From the NCBI GenBank assembly GCA_040381195.1, contig JBEIHR010000005.1, positions 1 through 47,271 of the forward strand: a stretch of 47,271 nucleotides of DNA, read 5' to 3'. Each line of letters opens with the position of its first letter. Position 1 is the first letter of the stretch. Positions 16,449-27,010 of the stretch are shown piece by piece. A model generated the notes under the pieces. That model had not been told where the DNA came from. It made no database searches and saw only the letters and a list, made by a program, of their open reading frames with translations. This DNA is from VGCC01 sp040381195 (GTDB lineage: Bacteria > Actinomycetota > Actinomycetes > S36-B12). Both the position numbers and the translations under genes were made by a program.

Positions 16449-17656
16449 AGTTCTCCATCCACCTTTTCGAGTATGTCAGGTTCAGCCACACTCAGCGTTG
16501 GACGGCGTGGACGTCGGAGGAGCAGTGCGGTGGGCAGCATGCCCACCACGAGTCCGATCCACGCCAGCGACGCGGCGAACTCCGGCAGCGGGCCCAGGAA
16601 CGCCAAACGCATCTCCCCGAGTGAGCCTGATGCCAGCCATGCAAGCACGGCCATCATCAGCGCGGCCACAGTCGCGGCAAGGAGCGCAATCACCAACCGC
16701 ATGAGCGTCTGTTCAGCCGACGCACGGCGCGCGATGAAATAGCCGGCAAGTAGTCCGCAGGCCACCGTTATGCAGGGGTAGAGCCATGCGAGTGGGACCG
16801 CGGTCTCGGGGAACGCAGCGATGATCGGGATGAGCGGGACGTCGGCGGGCGATGTCACGGCGAGGAACGGACTCACCAACGACTCCGAGCCGAGACTGAA
16901 GCCTGCGCCCAGGATGTAGGAGACCGCCCAGAGAAGGAGCGTCGGTAGGAACGCCAGGGTGATGAGGAGGAGCGACACTGCTCCGACGAAGCCCGTGCCG
17001 ATCGCCGACTGAACCTGCAGCACGTCGGAGAAGCGCGCGATGAGCCATCCGATCAGGAGCAGCGCGCCGGCCCCGAGGAGCGACGCGATTGCGACCACCG
17101 CCGCGTGCAGCACTGTCATCACCCAGGAGGGAATGTGTGTGCGGACGTGCAACGCGATGCCGCTCGACCGGCGCGCACCGATAGCGCCGGCGACAAGCGC
17201 GATGAGCCCAGCGTGCAGCGCGACTCGCGGCAGTGATGCTGTCCACTCAGCAGAGCGAGTGATCACCAGGACACCGGTTGCGAGCCCCGCGTAGCTGATC
17301 GCGAGGGTTCCGACTCCCACCAGGTACTCGATCGGGTTACCAACCCGGGAGGAACGACCCCACCAGGCTCCCGCACCGAAGGCCAGCAGCGCGACGCCGA
17401 TGGTCAGCCCCCAGGGCACCAATGTGTAGTGGACCGTCTGGGCGGTCAGCATCACCCCGTGGACCGGCGCAGACCACAGGACACCCGCGAGCGAGAGCCA
17501 GGCGAGCACACCGGACTGCTCCTCGGGCGCACTCATCGCGGTCGCGGTGACCACCAGGGCAACCACGAGGTAGCCGATCACCGCGGCCACCAGGGCTGCG
17601 AGCATGGCGAGCGCGACACGGCCGGCACGGGGCGCCCAGACCCGCAGGTGATTCAC
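16433..17656 (-). CDS. PerM-like (DUF6350) membrane protein
   Basis: 407 aa with roughly ten membrane helices. The position between sucCD and purN-purH is that of DUF6350 proteins, named cell division protein PerM in mycobacteria, where PerM stabilises division components under stress. The sequence shows alternating hydrophobic helices (LAMLAALVAAVIGYLVVALVV; VGVGTLAISYAGLATGVLVI) and no catalytic motif. GTG start with GGGGGA upstream; the 49-base gap to the TauE-like gene shows no strong promoter. The family call rests largely on position and topology; a role in cell division is an extrapolation. Confidence 0.75.
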   Translation of the reverse strand: MNHLRVWAPRAGRVALAMLAALVAAVIGYLVVALVVTATAMSAPEEQSGVLAWLSLAGVLWSAPVHGVMLTAQTVHYTLVPWGLTIGVALLAFGAGAWWGRSSRVGNPIEYLVGVGTLAISYAGLATGVLVITRSAEWTASLPRVALHAGLIALVAGAIGARRSSGIALHVRTHIPSWVMTVLHAAVVAIASLLGAGALLLIGWLIARFSDVLQVQSAIGTGFVGAVSLLLITLAFLPTLLLWAVSYILGAGFSLGSESLVSPFLAVTSPADVPLIPIIAAFPETAVPLAWLYPCITVACGLLAGYFIARRASAEQTLMRLVIALLAATVAALMMAVLAWLASGSLGEMRLAFLGPLPEFAASLAWIGLVVGMLPTALLLRRPRRPTLSVAEPDILEKVDGELWVPR

Positions 17657-17705
17657 TCCCCCAGCGTGGCAGCCGAGCCGCCCGACGCACTGGATGCCAC
17701 ACCGA

Positions 17706-18464
17706 TCACCCGCGTATCAGCAACCACACGGACGCCACGACACTGAGAGCCAGGGCGACCTGGACGAAGAGGGTCTGATCCATGCGCTGGAACACCTTTA
17801 CTCCCACGAACGCACCCACCGCGGTCAACGGCGCGAAGAGCGCGCCGATCATGAGCGACTCCGACGTCACCAACCCGAGCCCCACCACGAACGGGACCTT
17901 GCTCAGATTCAGGAAGAAGAAGAACCAGACGGACGTCCCCATGAAAACCAGCATCGGCACCCGCATGCGGACGAGATACACGCTCATCGCGGCACCGCCC
18001 GCATTCGCGGCGAGGGTCGTCACCCCGGCGAGAACACCGAAAAGGGCTGCGATGACTCGGTCCTTGGCGGTCACCGTGGATGTCGGAGCCTCCAGCCCAC
18101 CACGCATTCGGATCCATTCCAGGATCGCCGAGATCAGGATCAGTCCTCCGACAACCCGGCCCACCGTCGTGATGTCTGCGTAGACGAAGAGGGCTGCAGT
18201 CAACGCGAATCCGACAAGTAAGCCGGGAATCAGACGAAGCAGCAAGCGCCACTGCACGTGCTGGCGGTAGATCGCGAGCGCGATCAGGTCACCGAAGATC
18301 AGAAGCGGAACCGAGAATCCTGCGGCCACCGTCGGAGTTAGGGCCAAGGCCATCACCGGCCCGGTCAGGACACCAAGAACGGGCATCGCGGTCTTGGAGA
18401 TGCCGTAGAGGAATACGCAGAACCCCACCGTGATGATCAGGACCGGAGTCCAGACCTCTGGCAT
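17706..18464 (-). CDS. TauE/SafE-family anion exporter-like membrane protein
   Basis: 252 aa with about eight membrane helices and the family pattern of a conserved N-terminal GISKTAMP...G segment and a second-half repeat (GVLAGVTTLAANAGGAAMSVYLV). TauE/SafE proteins are thought to export sulfite, sulfonates or organic anions. The ATG shares one base with the sucD stop (TGATG), so it is translationally coupled to the succinyl-CoA synthetase genes. A dicarboxylate or sulfonate role is possible, but no substrate can be read from the sequence. Confidence 0.85.
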   Translation of the reverse strand: MPEVWTPVLIITVGFCVFLYGISKTAMPVLGVLTGPVMALALTPTVAAGFSVPLLIFGDLIALAIYRQHVQWRLLLRLIPGLLVGFALTAALFVYADITTVGRVVGGLILISAILEWIRMRGGLEAPTSTVTAKDRVIAALFGVLAGVTTLAANAGGAAMSVYLVRMRVPMLVFMGTSVWFFFFLNLSKVPFVVGLGLVTSESLMIGALFAPLTAVGAFVGVKVFQRMDQTLFVQVALALSVVASVWLLIRG

Positions 18465-19333
18465 CAGCCGCGCATGATGTCGCGCATGAGGCGTGCCGTG
18501 GCCGATGGTGTCTTGCCGACACGCACCCCCACCGCCTCCAGTGCCTCCTGCTTCGCGGCGGCCGTTCCCGCGGAGCCCGAGACGATGGCCCCCGCATGCC
18601 CCATGGTCTTGCCCTCGGGAGCGGTGAAACCCGCGACGTAGCCGACCACCGGCTTCGTCACGTTGTCCTTGATGAATGCGGCGGCGCGCTCCTCGGCATC
18701 TCCGCCGATCTCACCGATCATCACGATCGCGTCTGTATCGGGGTCGTCTTGGAATGCAGCCAGCGCGTCGATGTGGGTGGTGCCGATGATCGGATCGCCG
18801 CCGATTCCGACGCACGTGGAGAATCCGATATCGCGGAGCTCGTACATCATCTGGTAGGTCAGCGTTCCCGACTTGGACACCAAACCGATGCGTCCGGGCT
18901 TCGTGATGTCGGCCGGAATGATCCCCGCGTTGGACTGGCCGGGACTGATGATCCCGGGACAGTTGGGCCCGATCATCCGCGTTGCATCCGAATTCACGGC
19001 GTACTGGAAGAACTGCGCGGTGTCGTGGACCGGAATCCCCTCGGTGATGACGACGCAGAGCGGAATACGCGCGTCGACAGCCTCCTCGACCGCCCCCTTC
19101 GCGAACCGCGGGGGGACGAAGACAACGGAGACATTGGCACCTGTTGCGACCATCGCGTCGCCGACGGAGTTGAACACCGGGATGCCATCGACGTCCTGGC
19201 CGGCCTTACCGGGGGTGACACCGGCCACGACGGCGGCGCCACTGGCGACCATGCGCCGTGTGTGCTTGGTTCCCTCGGAACCGGTCATCCCCTGGACGAG
19301 GATCTTGCTGTCGCTATCGAGCCAAATGGCCAT
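18464..19333 (-). CDS. sucD: Succinate--CoA ligase, alpha subunit
   Basis: Binds CoA and carries the phosphohistidine in the TCA-cycle succinyl-CoA/succinate step. 289 aa. CoA-binding start (DSKILVQGMTGSEGTKHT), VTEGIPVHDT, IGPNCPGII and the active-site His in TMGHAGAIVSGSAG. A longer frame reaches 19483, but that part lies inside sucC; ATG 19333 has GGGGA just upstream and gives the standard N terminus. It lies five bases after sucC. It would also process succinyl-CoA produced by a methylmalonyl-type mutase. Confidence 0.97.
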   Translation of the reverse strand: MAIWLDSDSKILVQGMTGSEGTKHTRRMVASGAAVVAGVTPGKAGQDVDGIPVFNSVGDAMVATGANVSVVFVPPRFAKGAVEEAVDARIPLCVVITEGIPVHDTAQFFQYAVNSDATRMIGPNCPGIISPGQSNAGIIPADITKPGRIGLVSKSGTLTYQMMYELRDIGFSTCVGIGGDPIIGTTHIDALAAFQDDPDTDAIVMIGEIGGDAEERAAAFIKDNVTKPVVGYVAGFTAPEGKTMGHAGAIVSGSAGTAAAKQEALEAVGVRVGKTPSATARLMRDIMRG

Positions 19334-19338
19334 GTCCC

Positions 19339-20526
19339 CTACTTCCCCGCCTTGGCGGCTGCTGCGAGTTCGGCCACGCGACGTGCTGCGTCGTCCATGG
19401 TTTCCACGAGTTCGATGAGCGGGTGGTGCGCCTCGGTGAGGATGCGCCTGCCCTCCTCTGCGTTGTTGCCGTCGATGCGACACACGATGGGCTTCGTCGA
19501 TGCGACACCACGCTGCTCAAGGACCTTCAGCCCCTGCAGGATTCCATTCGCCACCGCATCACACGCGGTGATCCCGCCGAAGACGTTCACGAAGACCGCT
19601 TGGACGTCCGGATCGTTGAGAACGATGTCCAGGCCGTTGGCCATGACATCCGCGGAGGCACCCCCACCAATATCCAGGAAGTTGGCGGGTCGAACGCCAC
19701 CGAACTCCTCGCCCGCGTAGGCCACGACATCGAGGGTGCTCATGACAAGCCCCGCTCCGTTGCCGATGATGCCCACATCACCCTCGAGTTTGACGTAGTT
19801 GAGGTCGAGCTCCTGCGCACGCAACTCGATCGGATCCGTCGCTTCGCGATCGACCAGGTCCGCATGGTGCGGATGGCGGTATCCCGCATTGCCATCCAAT
19901 GTGACCTTGCCGTCGAGCGCGAGAACTTCACCCGTCGGAGTGAGAACGAGGGGATTGACCTCAACGAGGGTTGCGTCCTCTCCCACCATCACATCCCAGA
20001 GCGAGACGAGGATGTCGGCCACCGGGGCCGCGATCGCCTCGGGGAACTTCGCCGCGGTGACGATCTCCCGTGCCTTCGCGGGTGTGACTCCGTCGAGCGC
20101 GTCGACGCGAACCTTGGCGAGCGCCTCGGGCTTCGTTGCAGCGACCTCTTCGATGTCCATGCCACCCTCGACACTCGCCATCGCGAGGAAGGAGCGGTTC
20201 GCGCGGTCGAGGAGAAACGAGACGTAGTACTCCTCGGCGATGTCGGTTGCCGGTGTGACAAGAATGCGCCGCACCACATGGCCCTTGATGTCGAGGCCGA
20301 GGATCCCTTGGGCCTTGACGAACGCGTCGTCGGGTGAGTCGGCGAGCTTGACCCCGCCGGCCTTCCCGCGCCCACCGGTCTTGACCTGGGCTTTCACCAC
20401 GACCGGGGCTGCGATCGCGTGAGCAGCCGAGCGCGCCTCCTCCGCTGTGACGCACACGTGACCGTCGGTCACGGGGACTCCGTGTGAACCGAACAGTTGC
20501 TTGGCTTGATACTCGTACAGGTCCAA
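19339..20526 (-). CDS. sucC: Succinate--CoA ligase, beta subunit
   Basis: ATP-grasp subunit, 395 aa. Starts MDLYEYQAKQLF, with the ATP-binding KTGGRGKAGGVKLADSP, the SVEGGMDIEEVA loop and the C-terminal domain VFVNVFGGITACD...CRIDGNNAEEGRRIL. The start codon is TTG, rare for this gene, but the GAGGAG ribosome-binding site and the canonical N terminus make it clear. The likely -10 TAGGCT (20568-20563) overlaps the stop codon of the upstream cobalamin-binding gene. First gene of the sucC-sucD-TauE series. Confidence 0.97.
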   Translation of the reverse strand: MDLYEYQAKQLFGSHGVPVTDGHVCVTAEEARSAAHAIAAPVVVKAQVKTGGRGKAGGVKLADSPDDAFVKAQGILGLDIKGHVVRRILVTPATDIAEEYYVSFLLDRANRSFLAMASVEGGMDIEEVAATKPEALAKVRVDALDGVTPAKAREIVTAAKFPEAIAAPVADILVSLWDVMVGEDATLVEVNPLVLTPTGEVLALDGKVTLDGNAGYRHPHHADLVDREATDPIELRAQELDLNYVKLEGDVGIIGNGAGLVMSTLDVVAYAGEEFGGVRPANFLDIGGGASADVMANGLDIVLNDPDVQAVFVNVFGGITACDAVANGILQGLKVLEQRGVASTKPIVCRIDGNNAEEGRRILTEAHHPLIELVETMDDAARRVAELAAAAKAGK

Positions 20527-20562
20527 CGTCGCTCCTCGTGGTGTGTTCGCGCGCGGGCACTA

Positions 20563-20568
20563 AGCCTA
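20563..20568 (-). promoter_or_regulatory. Candidate -10 TAGGCT for sucCD
   Basis: TAGGCT begins with the TAG stop codon of the upstream B12-subunit gene and sits about 37 bases before the TTG start of sucC, leaving room for a short leader with the GAGGAG ribosome-binding site. The -35 is not obvious. Confidence 0.35.
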
Positions 20569-20967
20569 GGAGGCGGCGGGAACTCGCTCGCGCACCCAGT
20601 CGACGACGTCGTGGGTGGGTGTCCCGGGAGTGAAGATTCGCGCCACGCCCAAAGCTTCAAGTTTCGGAATGTCATCGTCGGGGATGATCCCGCCACCGAA
20701 GACGACGATGTCCGTGGCGTCACGCGCGGCGAGCAACTCCATGACTTCCGCGAAGAGAGTCATGTGCGCACCCGACAGGATCGACATACCGATGAAGTCC
20801 GCGTCCTCTTGGATCGCCGCGTCGACGATCTGCGCTGGCGTCTGATGGAGTCCGGTGTAGACGACTTCGAACCCGGCATCGCGCAGGGCCCGGGCGATCA
20901 CTTTCGCGCCCCGATCGTGGCCATCGAGACCGGGTTTGGCGACCACGATTCTCACCGGCGCACCCAT
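20566..20967 (-). CDS. Cobalamin-binding small subunit of an acyl-CoA mutase
   Basis: 133-aa B12-binding domain of the methylmalonyl-CoA mutase C-terminal type. The DxHxxG motif is DGHDRG (residues 15-20), giving the lower axial His for base-off adenosylcobalamin; GMSILSGAHMT and FGGGIIPDDD are the other nucleotide-loop blocks. It is a free-standing subunit like IcmB or HcmB. The only large subunit in the window is at 25520-27010, separated by five plus-strand genes, so the two are not in one operon. AGGAGG precedes ATG 20967. Pairing with that large subunit is inferred. Confidence 0.92.
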   Translation of the reverse strand: MGAPVRIVVAKPGLDGHDRGAKVIARALRDAGFEVVYTGLHQTPAQIVDAAIQEDADFIGMSILSGAHMTLFAEVMELLAARDATDIVVFGGGIIPDDDIPKLEALGVARIFTPGTPTHDVVDWVRERVPAAS

Positions 20968-21033
20968 CGAACCTCCTCGTCACGAGCCTACCCGCCGGAT
21001 GTGACCGGACTGTGGCGACCGTCGAAAGAACAC

Positions 21034-21039
21034 TAGAGT
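21034..21039 (+). promoter_or_regulatory. -10 hexamer TAGAGT for a leaderless araC-type transcript
   Basis: TAGAGT lies 6 bases before GTG 21046, the leaderless spacing seen repeatedly in this window. A second GTG at 21044 is out of frame with the regulator. Confidence 0.4.
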
Positions 21040-21045
21040 GCACGT

Positions 21046-21999
21046 GTGGGAGGCATTGGGGAGACCCCCGCCTGGACCTGGGTGCGCACGCCGCGGCGTG
21101 CGACCCTGCGCGACCAGGTCGCCGAGCACACCACCCCCCACGAAGTCACCCAGCGTTCCGATCGCCTCGATGGCACCGTCGGCGTCCTCGCCCTCCCCGA
21201 GTCGCGCATGGTGTTCGTGCAGTACGGCGGCCGCGTCGAGGTCGAAGCTCCACCCACGGGTGATCGGATCGTGGCCACGGTTCCCCTGGGACCCATGGGT
21301 GTCCGCTATACCGACGGCCGCCCCGGCACTCGAGATACCCAGACCGTCGTGCTGGGACAGGCGTGCAGCACGCTCATGGACCCGGATCCACACGCAGGGG
21401 CACTCGTGATCTCCAGCGACCCGATCCGAATCCAGGAGCATGCGCGAACGGTGTGGGGCCCCGATGTGGGACTGGATCCTGACCCGGGCGCGATCACGTC
21501 CCCGCGCGTAGTGGAGCGCGCGTGCCGTCAGATCTGGACAGTCACGTCCACCCTCCCCGCGAGCACGCCCGCAACGGTCATCGCATCCCTCGCCCACGCG
21601 CTCGATGACATGTTGATGAGCGCATTGGTTCTCGCATGGTCTCCCACCCGAAACGTTCCGACACCGCGAGGTCGGGTGGCGCACGTCCTTGACTGGCTTC
21701 GGTGCAATCACGGCATCTCCGTCACCGTGTCTGACATCGCGCGCGCGGTGGGCCTCAGCGTGCGTCAACTCCAACAGTCCGTCCATGACGAGTTGGGCTT
21801 GACTCCCATGCGGCTCCTACGCGATGTCCGGCTCATGGACGCGCACCATCGCCTCCGGGCCGCGCATCATCAGACTGCAACAGTGGCCTCCATCGCGCAC
21901 GAGAGCGGCTTTGCGCATCTGGGACGTTTCTCCGTGATGTATCGCGAGCGATTCGGTGAGAGTCCGTCGGTAACACTGCTGCGAGATACCGCGCCATGA
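21046..21999 (+). CDS. AraC-family transcriptional regulator
   Basis: 317 aa. The C-terminal ~100 residues form the double helix-turn-helix of AraC proteins: ISVTVSDIARAVGLSVRQLQQSVHDELG, then TVASIAHESGFAHLGRFSVMYRERFGESP. The N-terminal ~190 residues lack a recognised sugar cupin and probably sense an aromatic or other effector (AraC_binding_2-like, as in NahR/XylS-type regulators; uncertain). First gene of a four-gene plus-strand operon with the WrbA-like protein (ATGA overlap), so it probably controls that operon and perhaps the nearby catabolic genes. Confidence 0.88.
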   Translation: MGGIGETPAWTWVRTPRRATLRDQVAEHTTPHEVTQRSDRLDGTVGVLALPESRMVFVQYGGRVEVEAPPTGDRIVATVPLGPMGVRYTDGRPGTRDTQTVVLGQACSTLMDPDPHAGALVISSDPIRIQEHARTVWGPDVGLDPDPGAITSPRVVERACRQIWTVTSTLPASTPATVIASLAHALDDMLMSALVLAWSPTRNVPTPRGRVAHVLDWLRCNHGISVTVSDIARAVGLSVRQLQQSVHDELGLTPMRLLRDVRLMDAHHRLRAAHHQTATVASIAHESGFAHLGRFSVMYRERFGESPSVTLLRDTAP

Positions 22000-22610
22000 C
22001 AAATGTCGCTGTCGTCTACTACTCGGCTACCGGGAACATCTCCGCGATGGCACATGCTCTCGGCCAAGGAGCACGCGAGACAGGCGCGGAGGTCCGGGTC
22101 CATAGGGTTGCCGAGACGGCCCCTGCAGAGGCGATCGATGCGAATCCGCGGTGGCGGGCCTTCCTCGATACGAATCGGGACGATCCTGCGACGCTCGATG
22201 ATCTCGCGTGGGCCGATGCGATCGCCCTAGGTTCCCCCACCCGCTTCGGTGCCGCAGCCGCGCAGTTGAAGTCCTTTCTCGACACCACGGGGGGGCTATG
22301 GGCTCAGGGTGCACTGGCGGGGAAGGTGTGCACCGCGTTCACCAGTTCGTCCACGGCTCACGGGGGACTCGAGTCCACGATCCTGGCGATCAACAACCAC
22401 TTCTACCACTGGGGTTCCCTGGTCATGCCGCTCGGTTATCGCGATGCACACGTGATGAAGCGATCAGGTAATCCTTATGGCGCATCCTTCGTTTCCCGCG
22501 GCGGGGCCGCCCCCGACAATGACGCACTCACGGCAGCCCGGATCCAAGGGGTCCAACTGGCGACCGTGGCATCGGAGTTATCGCGGGGCCGTGAACAGGG
22601 AGAATCGTGA
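21996..22610 (+). CDS. WrbA-like NAD(P)H:quinone oxidoreductase
   Basis: 204-aa flavodoxin-fold enzyme reducing quinones by two electrons with FMN. The FMN phosphate loop is SATGNISAMA, followed by GSPTRFGAAAAQLKSFLDTTGGLW, TSSSTAHGGLESTI and VMPLGY, all in WrbA positions. Overlaps both neighbours by ATGA. Together with the following FMN reductase it may protect against quinones formed during aromatic breakdown. Confidence 0.9.
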   Translation: MTNVAVVYYSATGNISAMAHALGQGARETGAEVRVHRVAETAPAEAIDANPRWRAFLDTNRDDPATLDDLAWADAIALGSPTRFGAAAAQLKSFLDTTGGLWAQGALAGKVCTAFTSSSTAHGGLESTILAINNHFYHWGSLVMPLGYRDAHVMKRSGNPYGASFVSRGGAAPDNDALTAARIQGVQLATVASELSRGREQGES

Positions 22611-23188
22611 TGTCCGAGATCCGGATCCTCGCCATCGGAGGAAGCACCCGCCCGAACTCGTCGAGTGAGAAGGCACTGCGGATCGCGGCAGACGCGGCGC
22701 GCGAGGCGGGCGGCACGGTAACCGTCATCACGAGCCGGGATCTGATGCTGCCGATCTACGACACGGAATCCCAGGAACGTGATCCGAAGGCCGTCGCCCT
22801 CATCGACGCCGTGCGATCCGCGCACGGCATCATCGTGTGCAGCCCGGGGTACCACGGCGGGATCAGCGGCATGATGAAGAACGCGCTCGACTACATCGAG
22901 GATTTGGGTCGGGAGGATCCGCCCTACCTCCACGGTCGTGCGGTCGGCTGCATCGCGGTTGCGTACGGCTGGCAGGCGACCGTGTCCACACTGCACCAAC
23001 TTCGTCAGGTCGCGCACGCACTGCGCGGGTGGCCCACGCCCTTGGGAGGGACCATCAACGCATCCGTGACCGAATTCGCCGCGGATGGTTCACTGACCGA
23101 CACATCAGCACACGAGCAACTGCGCACCGTTGGCACCCAGGTTGTCGAATTCGCCCGAATGCGAGCCGCCCACGATGCCGCACAGTGA
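22607..23188 (+). CDS. NADPH-dependent FMN reductase / azoreductase family protein
   Basis: 193 aa. Flavodoxin-like fold of the SsuE/chromate-reductase family: IGGSTRPNSSSEKALR phosphate loop, a CSPGYHGGISGMMKNALDYIEDL flavin-contact block, and ATVSTLHQLRQVAHALRGW. It could reduce free FMN for an oxygenase or reduce quinone/azo substrates. Starts with overlapping ATGATG at the WrbA stop. It is a second source of reduced FMN besides the flavin reductase at 40979-41593. Confidence 0.87.
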   Translation: MMSEIRILAIGGSTRPNSSSEKALRIAADAAREAGGTVTVITSRDLMLPIYDTESQERDPKAVALIDAVRSAHGIIVCSPGYHGGISGMMKNALDYIEDLGREDPPYLHGRAVGCIAVAYGWQATVSTLHQLRQVAHALRGWPTPLGGTINASVTEFAADGSLTDTSAHEQLRTVGTQVVEFARMRAAHDAAQ

Positions 23189-23206
23189 TGACGACCACGG
23201 ATTGAC

Positions 23207-24085
23207 ATGAACGAGCGCGAGATCAGCGCCTTCGACGGGGAGCCGACAGACATCGCGGTGCGCGCCACACGACCGCAGTCACTCCTGATCACGGTGTACG
23301 GCGCATACAGTCGATCCCTCGGCGGCTGGTTCGCCGTCAGCACCATTTTGCGTCTGCTCGGCGACATGGGGATTGAAGATCCCGCTGTGCGCAGTGCGCT
23401 CTCCCGGTTCAAACGACGGGGGATCCTGATGGCGGATAAGCGTGCAGGCGTGGCGGGCTACGCACTCAGTCCCACCTCGCGCCGCACCTTCGACGTCGGC
23501 GACGCTCGGGTCCTCGAGCGTCGGGAATTGCCCCGCGACGAAGGATGGGTGCTCGCCGCCTTCTCGATACCCGAGAGTGCGCGTGATCTGCGCTATCGAC
23601 TGCGATCACGACTTGCCAAGGTCGGCTTCGCGCAGGTCACCGGCGGCCTCTGGATCGCTCCTCGGGCGCTGGAGGCGGATGTCCGCAACGTGGCCGAAGC
23701 GTTGAGCGTTACCGACTTCGTGGATGTCTTCCGCGCCGAGCACGTCGCATTCCGACCAACCCCCGAGGCGATCCGAGAGTGGTGGGATCTCGACGGCATC
23801 GCCGAGCATTACAAGGAATTCGTCCGCGAATACTCGCCACTGCGATCGGCGTACTCCGGGGTACGCGGCCGCGTGGAAGGTGCGCGTGCCTTCGTCGACT
23901 ACACCCGGGTGCTCACGTCGTGGCGGATGCTCCCCTACATCGATCCCGGACTACCGATGTCGTACCTCCCCCGGGACTGGGCCGGACAGCCGGCGACGGA
24001 ACTGTTCTTCTGGTTCCACGATCACCTCGCTGAGGCCGCGCAGCAGTACGTCGTGGACCTCTGTGAGGACCGGCAACCCGGGTGA
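23207..24085 (+). CDS. PaaX-family transcriptional regulator
   Basis: 292 aa. N-terminal winged helix (LITVYGAYSRSLGGWFAVSTILRLLGDMG...VRSALSRFKRRGIL), central PaaX domain (DEGWVLAAFSIPESARDLRYRLRSRLAKVGFAQVTGGLWIAP) and the C-terminal PaaX_C region ending ELFFWFHDHL. PaaX represses phenylacetate catabolism and releases DNA on binding phenylacetyl-CoA; here no paa genes are present, so the effector is probably another aryl-CoA from the neighbouring cluster (inference). It lies 18 bases after the FMN reductase, with no obvious ribosome-binding site. Confidence 0.9.
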   Translation: MNEREISAFDGEPTDIAVRATRPQSLLITVYGAYSRSLGGWFAVSTILRLLGDMGIEDPAVRSALSRFKRRGILMADKRAGVAGYALSPTSRRTFDVGDARVLERRELPRDEGWVLAAFSIPESARDLRYRLRSRLAKVGFAQVTGGLWIAPRALEADVRNVAEALSVTDFVDVFRAEHVAFRPTPEAIREWWDLDGIAEHYKEFVREYSPLRSAYSGVRGRVEGARAFVDYTRVLTSWRMLPYIDPGLPMSYLPRDWAGQPATELFFWFHDHLAEAAQQYVVDLCEDRQPG

Positions 24086-24128
24086 TCCTCATCACCTCGT
24101 GGGGATCTTGCGATCGTCACAAAAGGCG

Positions 24129-24134
24129 TAGGGT
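24129..24134 (+). promoter_or_regulatory. -10 hexamer TAGGGT for a leaderless malic enzyme transcript
   Basis: TAGGGT is 6 bases before GTG 24141, identical in hexamer and spacing to the purN promoter. It lies in the 55-base gap after the PaaX gene. Confidence 0.45.
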
Positions 24135-24140
24135 GGCGGC

Positions 24141-25519
<1,379 letters not shown>

Positions 25520-25523
<4 letters not shown>

Positions 25524-27010
25524 AACGTGCCCGACGGCTTCCACGTGCCGTAGACGCCACGCAGCACGTCCGCGATCTCCCCGACCGTCGCGTAGGCGCG
25601 AACCGCGGTGACGCACGCCGGAACCACGTTGTCCCCTCCCGAGGCCGCCTCTCGCAGTTCCTCGAGGCCGCGGTCCACCGCGGCCTGATCCCGTGTGGCG
25701 CGGACGCGTTCCAGGTCCCGAACCTGCGACCGTTCGCTCTCCGGATCAATCCCGAAGACCTCGAAGGAGACCGGATCGGTGACGAACCGGTTGACACCCA
25801 CGACGGGCTTCTCTCCTGTGTCGACGGCCAGGGCCTGTTCGTAGGCACTGTCGGAGAGGGCGGTGGCGAAGTATCCGGACTCGATGCACGCGAGAGCCCC
25901 ACCCTTCTGCTCGATGCGATGCATTTCGTCGAGGATCTCTCGCTCGAGTTGGTCGGTGAGCGCCTCCAGTACGTAACTCCCGCCGAGCGGGTCTACGAGT
26001 CCGGTGACACCTGTCTCGAAGGCCACGATCTGCTGGGTGCGCAGCGCGAGGGTCGCAGCGGACTCGGTGGGTACGCCCAGGGCCTCGTCGAAGGCACATA
26101 CATGCATGGTCTGCACGCCACCCAAGGCCGCCGCCAAGGCCTCGATGGACGTACGCACGACGTTGTTCAACGGCTGCTGGGCCGTCAAGGACGACCCTGC
26201 GGTGAAAACGAAGATGCGCAACTGCTCCGACCGCGGATCCTTCGCCTGATACGTCTCCCGCATCAAGCGGGCCCACACCCGGCGCGCGGCTCGGAACTTG
26301 GCGACCTCCGGCATGAAGTCCATGTTGCTCGACAGGAACGTGAACAGGGTCGGCGCCACATCGTCGACAGTGAGCCCCCGTGCGATCGACGCATCGAGGT
26401 AGGCGCGCGCATTGGCGAACGTGAACGCTATCTCTTGCACGGCACTCGATCCCGACTCTCGGATGTGGTACCCGCTCATCGCCAAGGACACCCATCTCGG
26501 GATACGCCGTGCGACATGCTCGATCACATCCACGGACAACGTAAGGCCGGCAGGCGCCGGAAAGATCTGTGTGCCGCGCGCGAAGTACTCCTTGAGGACA
26601 TCGTTTTGGATGAACATGCCGAAGACATTGGGATCCACCCCACGCTTCTCCGCGAGGGCCTCGAAGAGTGCGGCCCAGATGTAGCCAATCGAATTCGCGG
26701 TGGTGCGCACCTGGGTGATGCGCTCCAACTCGATTCCTTCCATCAACACCTCGATGTCGGCCAAGCTGTCGATGGCTACACCGACCTTGCCCACTTCCCC
26801 GCGTGCACGTGGATTGTCGGAGTCGAGACCCATCTGGGTGGGGAGATCCAAGGCGACGCTGAATCCCGTGAGGCCCTGCGCGAGCAGCGCCTTGAATCGG
26901 GCATTGGTCTCCGCCGCCGTGCCGAATCCGGCGTACTGGCCCATGGTCCAGACACCCGGGTCCGCAGATATGCCCCGGGTGTACGGGAACTCCCCCGGCT
27001 GCTCGGTCAT
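25520..27010 (-). CDS. B12-dependent acyl-CoA mutase, large subunit (divergent)
   Basis: TIM-barrel subunit of the methylmalonyl-CoA mutase family, 496 aa. It starts just before FPYTRGI, so it lacks the ~40-residue N-terminal extension of many homologues. Compared from memory with Propionibacterium MutB, the carboxylate-binding Tyr89 and Arg207 correspond to Tyr26 (GQYAGFG) and Arg145 (EYFARGTQIF), His244 to His182 (SGYHIRES) and Gln197 to Gln135. This points to a dicarboxylyl-CoA substrate rather than isobutyryl- or 2-hydroxyisobutyryl-CoA. Unusual are a three-residue deletion in the loop carrying Thr77-Met78, Arg87 replaced by Gly24, and TQVRTTAN in place of the pocket Ser-x-Ser-x-Thr block. 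Overlaps the ligase gene by ATGA. Family certain; substrate unknown. Confidence 0.9.
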
